Positions 7,321-10,973 of a DNA stretch of 10,973 nucleotides are shown here, piece by piece. Under the pieces are notes generated by a model. It saw only the letters and a program-made list of their open reading frames with translations, searched no databases and was not told the origin of the DNA. Position numbers and translations under genes: made by a program. Every line of letters starts with the position of its first letter. Positions within the stretch are counted from its first letter, which is position 1. The stretch is from an uncultured Prevotella sp. (GTDB taxonomy: Bacteria > Bacteroidota > Bacteroidia > Bacteroidales > Bacteroidaceae), in contig CAMOTK010000049.1 in assembly GCA_946625715.1 (NCBI GenBank), positions 1 through 10,973 on the forward strand. The letters run 5' to 3'.

Positions 7321-8001
7321 TTACTCTGTAACAGGCGCTTCAGGCGCTTTTTCCGTAATTTCCTCAGTGGCATCAGCGACCGGAATCTCTTCGGCCACGT
7401 CGAGATGCTGTTGTTGCGCCTCGGCTTCCTTCTTCAGACGGCGACGAATAGCGTTGATTTTCAGGGCGTTGATGGCCTCGGTCACGCCGTAGAACAGTGA
7501 GAGCCAGCCCAGCAGGTACATGGCCATGTTGATGGGTGCCATGGGCTTGAACATGATGTAGAGCCCGATGAGCAGCGTGAGGGTGGGGGGAATCCAGAAA
7601 AACAGCGACAACGGTGCCAGCCGACGGGCAGAGATGATGCTCATGAACTGGTTGATGGCACCCAGCACGAGGATAGCGCCGATGATGTACATCAGCACAG
7701 TGATGAACGATGCGGGCGTCAACGCCAGAATCAGTCCGAGAATCATGGAGCCCAGACCCACAATGGGGAAGGTGGGCACGTCGCCGGCCACCAGTCGGCC
7801 TTCGGCATCGTAGATTTTGTACTCGCTGACGTGTTTGCGGGCGTTGTAGTAGGTGAGCACCGAGAGCAAGCCAGAGATGAAAAACAGGATGCCGATGGCA
7901 ATCGTGATGCCCGTGACCGTGTTGTCGGGATACTTGATGAGCAGCATGCCAACCACGATGGCCACTATGGCACGGAAAAGCGAACTCTGTAGAATCTTCA
8001 T
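7321..8001 (-). CDS. DUF308/HdeD-like multi-pass membrane protein
   Basis: This 226-residue inner-membrane protein has six predicted membrane segments at about 8-24, 30-51, 79-97, 99-119, 133-151 and 157-177. The pattern of paired Gly-rich hydrophobic helices (IVAIVVGMLLIKYP, ITIAIGILFFISGL) is typical of the DUF308/HdeD family. The family includes the E. coli acid-resistance membrane protein HdeD, but its biochemical role is not settled. Residues 183-226 form a basic then acidic cytosolic tail (RRRLKKEAEA followed by a Glu/Ala/Pro-rich end) that is not part of the core fold. It is the last gene of the SIMPL operon, 15 bp after the small lipoprotein gene, and converges on udk with 16 bp between stop codons. 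No leftward terminator with a T-run is visible directly after it. Confidence 0.87.
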   Translation of the reverse strand: MKILQSSLFRAIVAIVVGMLLIKYPDNTVTGITIAIGILFFISGLLSVLTYYNARKHVSEYKIYDAEGRLVAGDVPTFPIVGLGSMILGLILALTPASFITVLMYIIGAILVLGAINQFMSIISARRLAPLSLFFWIPPTLTLLIGLYIMFKPMAPINMAMYLLGWLSLFYGVTEAINALKINAIRRRLKKEAEAQQQHLDVAEEIPVADATEEITEKAPEAPVTE

Positions 8002-8016
8002 AGCTTCACAAAATCT

Positions 8017-8493
8017 TTATTTGTCGATAATGCTGTTCGAGTAGCGAACGGTGAGCGTCGGCGTGTACGTGTTCAGCAGCGTGAGGACGATGGTGCCCTT
8101 TGGCGTCTCGTAGACGGCCTCCTTGTGGAGCTCCACACGATGGCGCATGTCGGGCCACACTTCCAGTTCCTTTTCAAACTGGTCGTGCATGGTCTGCCAC
8201 AGGTTGGCGGTCGAGTCGTTGTAGGATGCGTGGTACTGTTCCAGCACGTCGGTGATGCTGTCGTTCTCGTGGTTAAGCGCCAAGACAAAATGCTCCTTAG
8301 GGCTGGTGAAGACACTCAGCAAAGGGGTGCTCTGCGTGGTGTCGATAGTAAACCCTCTCTTTATGAGAGAGTCGGCAAACTGGCTGGCTTTCAGCGACAG
8401 CGACAGTCCGTGCCACGACAAATACTCGCGCTTGCTTTCCTGACAGGCGCTCAAAGCCACAACGGCCATGATGACAACTAATAATTTCTTCAT
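8017..8493 (-). CDS. Small lipoprotein of unknown function
   Basis: This 158-residue protein has a clear lipoprotein signal (MKKLLVVIMAVVALSAC, lipobox LSAC with Cys17) followed by QESKRE, so it should be lipid-anchored in the envelope. The mature part has a mixed alpha/beta look: a predicted helix near 36-46 (ASQFADSLIKR), strands around FVLALN (69-74) and GTIVLTLLN (133-141), and a helical charged middle (TANLWQTMHDQFEKELEVW). I do not recognise the family. It lies between the SIMPL-domain and DUF308 genes with gaps of 20 and 15 bp, so it is very likely cotranscribed and probably has an envelope-related role. Confidence 0.83.
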   Translation of the reverse strand: MKKLLVVIMAVVALSACQESKREYLSWHGLSLSLKASQFADSLIKRGFTIDTTQSTPLLSVFTSPKEHFVLALNHENDSITDVLEQYHASYNDSTANLWQTMHDQFEKELEVWPDMRHRVELHKEAVYETPKGTIVLTLLNTYTPTLTVRYSNSIIDK

Positions 8494-8513
8494 CGTCTTG
8501 TTATTGTTAAGTG

Positions 8514-9200
8514 TTAGTCTTTCAGTGAATACGTGACGGTGGTGACCACACGAAGCTTCTTCACATGAGGCGTGCTGGCGTCGCGGTCGTCGATTTCGAA
8601 CTGACCTTGGCCGGCGGTCTGAATCTTGCCCAACTTCGAGTCGCTGTTTTCAGCAAACTGTTCGGCCGTCTTCTGGGCGTTCTTGATGGCCTCTTCCATC
8701 ATCTCGGGCTTCATTTTCTGGAACGAGACGTACTCGTAGTTGGCCGAGCTGCTCTCAATGGCCACACCCTGCTTCAGCAGTTCGGCCTGCTTGAAGATGG
8801 CCTTGCGTACGTCGGCAACCTTCTTCGACGTGACCGTCACCGTGGAATTGATGATATAGCGGAAACCTTTGCGGTTTTCTGACCACTGGTTGGCGTCGAG
8901 GTCGGTGACGGAGGGCGGATTGACGCTGATTTCCCCTTCGGTCAGTCCGTATTGCTTCAGAAACTGCTTAATCTTGCCCGTGGTCTGGTTGATGCCTTCG
9001 TGCAGCGAGGGCAGGTCGTTGCCCATCTCGTTGGTACTGATGGTCCACGTCACTTTGTCGGCAGGCACTTCGCGCTCTGCCAGTCCTTTTACAGTCACTT
9101 TGCGGTCTTTATTGGTAAAACCGTCGATACCCCATTTGATGCTGACGCCCATGAGTACCAGGCCGATGGCCAGGATGAGGGCTTCTTTTACTCTGTTCAT
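8514..9200 (-). CDS. SIMPL (DUF541) domain membrane-anchored protein
   Basis: This 228-residue protein has an N-terminal transmembrane anchor (about 6-27, ALILAIGLVLMGVSIKWGI) and a periplasmic SIMPL/DUF541 domain over about 34-228. The domain opens with RKVTVKGLAEREVPADKVTW, the usual strand pattern of this family. SIMPL proteins are envelope proteins linked to oxidative or envelope stress, but their mechanism is poorly defined. I chose the ATG at 9200 because the in-frame ATG at 9242 lies upstream of the promoter -7 box (9232-9239), so it would not be on the transcript, and would put 14 polar residues before the membrane anchor. It is the first gene of a three-gene operon. Confidence 0.9.
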   Translation of the reverse strand: MNRVKEALILAIGLVLMGVSIKWGIDGFTNKDRKVTVKGLAEREVPADKVTWTISTNEMGNDLPSLHEGINQTTGKIKQFLKQYGLTEGEISVNPPSVTDLDANQWSENRKGFRYIINSTVTVTSKKVADVRKAIFKQAELLKQGVAIESSSANYEYVSFQKMKPEMMEEAIKNAQKTAEQFAENSDSKLGKIQTAGQGQFEIDDRDASTPHVKKLRVVTTVTYSLKD

Positions 9201-9231
9201 AATAAGCTGTTTTATTTTGTTATCTTTGTTG

Positions 9232-9262
9232 CAAAGATACAAACTTTCTGCACACCGCCATA
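9232..9262 (-). promoter_or_regulatory. Promoter of the SIMPL-lipoprotein-DUF308 operon
   Basis: Read leftward, TATCTTTG (9239 down to 9232) matches TAnnTTTG exactly. TATG at 9262-9259 is a one-mismatch -33 TTTG at 19-nt spacing. The predicted start near 9225 leaves a leader of about 25 nt before the ATG at 9200. The -7 box is part of an inverted repeat, TATCTTTG-TTG-CAAAGATA (9221-9239). No -33 element supports the rightward copy. Confidence 0.78.
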
Positions 9263-9274
9263 CTTTTTGTAAAA

Positions 9275-9290
9275 TAATTAACCTTAATTA
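9275..9290. repeat. 16-bp palindrome upstream of the SIMPL promoter
   Basis: TAATTAACCTTAATTA has perfect 7-bp arms around CC. It lies about 13 bp upstream of the proposed -33 element, where an activator site or UP-like AT element could sit. AT-rich palindromes of this length also arise by chance. Confidence 0.35.
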
Positions 9291-9301
9291 CATATTTATG
9301 A

Positions 9302-9412
9302 TAAAAAAAGAGACTGCTCAACGGTTGGCAGTCTCCTCGCGGTTCAATAATATAGAAAAACCTTATTTATACATTTTCCCAAATTCCGTTTCACAACGTA
9401 CTGTCATCCATG
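9302..9412 (-). ncRNA. Candidate short leftward transcript (small RNA or mini-ORF mRNA)
   Basis: A leftward -7 box TAACTTTG (9426 down to 9419) predicts a start near 9412, and the terminator at 9303-9335 would end the transcript after about 110 nt. A convincing -33 element at 19-21 nt is missing, which weakens the case. The transcript would contain a 14-codon frame at 9407-9363 (MTVRCETEFGKMYK) with no Shine-Dalgarno. The same phase is open after its TAA until a TGA inside the terminator stem (9320-9318). It could be a small RNA, a leader-peptide unit or a degraded small gene. Confidence 0.35.
9303..9335 (-). terminator. Leftward intrinsic terminator with no assigned gene
   Basis: The stem GAGACTGC (9310-9317) pairs perfectly with GCAGTCTC (9328-9335) and can extend by three pairs past one bulged base. 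Read leftward it is followed by seven T residues (9303-9309). It cannot serve the SIMPL operon, whose promoter lies downstream at 9232-9262. It must end a leftward transcript starting between it and the AraC-type gene, or antisense transcription from that gene. Confidence 0.8.
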
Positions 9413-9455
9413 TGGTTGCAAAGTTAAGACAAATTGGACACAAAGGCATTTTATT

Positions 9456-9486
9456 TTTGCAAAACATTGTGTAAAATTTGCAAAAC
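9456..9486. repeat. Pair of TTTGCAAAAC direct repeats with 21-bp period
   Basis: TTTGCAAAAC occurs at 9456-9465 and 9477-9486, each followed by a TT-TGT-like tail. The 21-bp spacing is two helical turns and places both copies on one DNA face, the geometry of paired half-sites bound by AraC-type proteins. They lie about 80-110 bp upstream of the AraC-type gene. Operator function is inference. Confidence 0.4.
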
Positions 9487-9543
9487 TTTATGTCAATTCT
9501 ACAAATTTACCTGTGAAAACTGCAATTTTTTTTCATACACGGC

Positions 9544-9572
9544 TTTGTTCTCCTGCTTTATCACTATCTTTG
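9544..9572 (+). promoter_or_regulatory. Promoter of the AraC-type regulator gene, abutting its start codon
   Basis: TATCTTTG at 9565-9572 matches TAnnTTTG exactly. TTTG at 9544-9547 lies 17 nt upstream, shorter than the usual 19-21. The box ends 4 nt before the first ATG (9577), so the transcript would start at or just inside that codon. Either the mRNA is leaderless or translation begins at the in-frame ATG at 9601 or 9607. Confidence 0.65.
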
Positions 9573-9576
9573 CACT

Positions 9577-10719
9577 ATGTTTCAGATACTGATAAATACC
9601 ATGCCGATGTTTGTTTGCGGCATCCTGTCCGTCGAACTGGTCTTGGCGCTGCTGGGTAAGTTCGACCGCCCACGTTGTTGGCTCTTGGCCTGGTCGGTCG
9701 TCTGCACGGTGCTCTATGCCTGCCACATGCTCTATTTCCATCGGGAGCATTGGGCCTATCCTTATAGCGACATTGTCTATATAGCATGCAATCTGGCGGT
9801 CTATCCCCTATACCTTTTCTATATTAGCGAACTGACCGAGCCCAAGCCGCTGTCGCGCCGTCCGCTGTGGCTGGCCCTTTTGTTGGCTATTCCGCTCTTG
9901 GCAGCCACAGTGGCCGCTGTGCTCTACGGCGCCATGTCGGCCGAAGAGACACAAGACTTCCTGTTTGGCTATTTCTATCACGATGGCCGACAGGCAGCAT
10001 CAACCCCCTTGTTGCAGGCGCAAGACGTGTGGCATTTGGTGTGCCGCTTGCTGTTTGCGGTGCAGGTTGTGATGGTCTTGGTGCTTTCGTTGCGCAAGAT
10101 TAAGCGCTATAATCGCATGGTAGAGCTCTATTATGCCGATGCCGAAGAGCGCAAGTTACATTCGCTGCGTTGGGGACTGTTGTTGCTGGTGGTCATGTCG
10201 TTGCTGTCGTTGTTGGCCAATAGCGTTGGCCGCCATGTGTTTGTCGATACGCTTTGGCTGGTCTTGCCGTCGTTAGGTTTTTCGCTGATGCTGCTGTTCA
10301 TAGGCTACACAGGATTGCAGATGCGCTTCAGTGTGTACGATATGTCGGAGAGTGCCCTTGTGAGCACGCTTTCCGCGAAGGGCCATGATGAGCCGATGAC
10401 GGCTTCGCGCTATGCCAATTTGCAGGAGCGTTTCCTGACGTTGATGGCCGAAGAAAAGCTGTATCTGCAACCCGACCTGCGACTCGATGAAGTGGCCCGC
10501 CGTTTAGGCACCAACCGCACCTATCTGTTAGCCATGCTCAATGAGCAGTTGCAGATGACCTTCTCGGAATACGTCAACCGCCAGCGTATTGCCTATGCCG
10601 AGCAACTGATGGCGAATAATCCCGAAATGAATAAGGTGGAAGTGTCGATGCAGTCGGGCTACGGTTCGCCCGCATCGTTCTATCGTAACTTTAAGCTTTA
10701 CCGCTCGTCGAAAGCATAA
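9577..10719 (+). CDS. Seven-transmembrane regulator with C-terminal AraC-type DNA-binding domain
   Basis: This 380-residue protein has a membrane half with seven hydrophobic segments (about 10-28, 34-53, 64-84, 97-118, 151-171, 198-216, 226-245) and a cytosolic AraC/XylS-type HTH domain (about 284-380). The first HTH is around RLDEVARRLGTNRTYLLAMLNE, followed by FSEYVNRQRIAYAEQLM. The second is around VEVSMQSGYGSPASFYRNFK. Membrane-embedded AraC-type regulators are common in Bacteroidetes and could sense a membrane or external signal directly. The C-terminus stops about 8-10 residues after FYRNFK, without the usual G-x-x-P-x-x-[FY] ending, so it is slightly short. The 3' end overlaps the convergent flavoprotein remnant by 22 bp. 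The first ATG was kept, but starts at 9601 or 9607 (MPMFVCG, MFVCG) are plausible because of the promoter position. Target genes are unknown. Confidence 0.88.
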   Translation: MFQILINTMPMFVCGILSVELVLALLGKFDRPRCWLLAWSVVCTVLYACHMLYFHREHWAYPYSDIVYIACNLAVYPLYLFYISELTEPKPLSRRPLWLALLLAIPLLAATVAAVLYGAMSAEETQDFLFGYFYHDGRQAASTPLLQAQDVWHLVCRLLFAVQVVMVLVLSLRKIKRYNRMVELYYADAEERKLHSLRWGLLLLVVMSLLSLLANSVGRHVFVDTLWLVLPSLGFSLMLLFIGYTGLQMRFSVYDMSESALVSTLSAKGHDEPMTASRYANLQERFLTLMAEEKLYLQPDLRLDEVARRLGTNRTYLLAMLNEQLQMTFSEYVNRQRIAYAEQLMANNPEMNKVEVSMQSGYGSPASFYRNFKLYRSSKA

Positions 10720-10916
10720 GCCTTTGCTATGCTTTGGGCCGCAACGGTGGCCGTGGTCCAGGCGGCTTGGAAGTTGAAACCGCCCGACACTTCGACCTTT
10801 GCCAGCACCCGCTGACTGCGCTCGAAGATGGTGACGTCCATGGCCGGCACTAACTCCTTTAAACGAATTGCGGCGAAGAAGCCTGCCGCTCCTCCGCCGA
10901 TGATTGCTGTTCTCAT
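10698..10916 (-). pseudogene. Internally deleted BaiN/HI0933-type FAD-dependent oxidoreductase remnant
   Basis: The 72-residue product starts with a dinucleotide-binding motif (AIIGGGAAGFFAAI, residues 4-17) and continues through IFERSQRVLAKVEVSGG (30-46), the N-terminus of the BaiN/HI0933 flavoprotein family. In full-length members this leads into GGRCNLTN. Here it passes directly into GGFNFQAAWTT (45-55), which matches the family's extreme C-terminus (GG-[FY]-N-x-Q-x-A-W). The family is usually about 400 residues, so roughly 330 internal residues are missing while the frame is kept. The shared GGCGG at the joint (about 10779-10787) suggests deletion between short repeats. The remnant has lost most of the FAD and substrate domains and is probably non-functional. 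I chose the ATG at 10916. It is 6 nt downstream of tRNA-Val on the same strand, with no room for a separate promoter. An assembly error is an alternative explanation. Confidence 0.75.
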
Positions 10917-10922
10917 AAGTTG

Positions 10923-10973
10923 TGTCGACACTTGGATTCGGACCAAGGACCCCCACCATGTCAAGGTGATACT
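10923..10973 (-). tRNA. tRNA-Val(GAC), 3' portion, cut by the window edge
   Basis: Read leftward, the sequence gives an anticodon arm TCACC-TTGACAT-GGTGG with anticodon GAC (10962-10960) preceded by the invariant T33, a 5-nt variable loop, a T-arm CTTGG-TCCGAAT-CCAAG, the 3' acceptor half TGTCGAC and discriminator A (10923). The anticodon arm closely matches bacterial tRNA-Val(GAC). CCA is not encoded (A-CAA follows), which is common in this phylum. About 22 nt of the 5' side lie outside the window. The T-loop has C where position 55 is normally T. Confidence 0.9.

Larger units (their letters stand above)
9201..9576. other. 376-bp AT-rich intergenic region with several regulatory signals
   Basis: Between two divergent genes, this region holds the SIMPL-operon promoter, a 16-bp palindrome, a leftward terminator with a candidate short transcript, two 21-bp-spaced repeats and the promoter of the AraC-type regulator, all listed separately. 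No protein gene of ordinary size is visible on either strand. The composition is far more AT-rich than the flanking genes. Confidence 0.8.

Noticed and set aside
9221..9228. TATCTTTG on the rightward strand as a second promoter
   Set aside because: No -33 TTTG-like element is present at 19-21 nt and no rightward gene begins before 9577. It is the mirror of the true leftward box.
9201..9242. Upstream ATG (9242) as start of the SIMPL protein
   Set aside because: It lies upstream of the -7 box of the operon promoter and adds a polar stretch before the membrane anchor. The ATG at 9200 fits better.
10917..10964. Upstream ATG (10964) as start of the flavoprotein remnant
   Set aside because: The added 16 codons lie almost entirely inside the tRNA-Val gene, and the family N-terminus begins right before the AIIGGG motif at the ATG at 10916.

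Overview
The window looks like a chromosomal segment of a Bacteroidetes bacterium, most likely Prevotella or a close relative. Four things point there: promoters of the TTTG-N19/20-TAnnTTTG type, very weak Shine-Dalgarno sequences, lipoproteins whose Cys is followed by charged residues, and typical Bacteroidetes families (DUF5689, DUF6359, a large TonB-dependent receptor, a membrane-anchored AraC-type regulator). The partial tRNA at the right edge does not encode its CCA end. I see no insertion sequence, phage gene, CRISPR array or rRNA.

Region 1 (about 100-7320) is a divergent locus. From promoters between 5447 and 5581, a leftward operon encodes a TonB-dependent receptor, a DUF5689 lipoprotein and a 601-residue lipoprotein (DUF6359, two OB-fold-like repeats, a C-terminal beta domain), ending at a strong hairpin terminator (103-138). 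Rightward run a secreted endonuclease/exonuclease/phosphatase (EEP) family enzyme and uridine kinase (udk), ending at a terminator that overlaps the udk stop codon. My reading, which is inference, is a nucleic-acid or phosphoester scavenging system: secreted hydrolase, surface binding lipoproteins, outer-membrane importer, and cytoplasmic nucleoside salvage.

Region 2 (7321-9262) is a leftward three-gene envelope operon: a membrane-anchored SIMPL-domain protein, a small unknown lipoprotein and a DUF308/HdeD-like membrane protein with a Glu/Ala-rich tail. It converges on udk.

Region 3 (9201-9576) is a 376-bp AT-rich intergenic stretch. It holds the SIMPL-operon promoter, a palindrome, a leftward intrinsic terminator with no annotated gene feeding it (candidate small RNA or mini-ORF), two 21-bp-spaced TTTGCAAAAC repeats, and a promoter whose -7 box lies only 4 nt before the next start codon.

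Region 4 (9577-10973) has a seven-transmembrane regulator with a C-terminal AraC-type DNA-binding domain. Facing it and overlapping it by 22 bp is a 72-codon remnant of a BaiN/HI0933-type flavoprotein. Its FAD-binding N-terminus is joined in frame to the family's C-terminus, with the roughly 330 residues between them missing. Six bases upstream of the remnant is the 3' part of tRNA-Val(GAC), cut by the window end.
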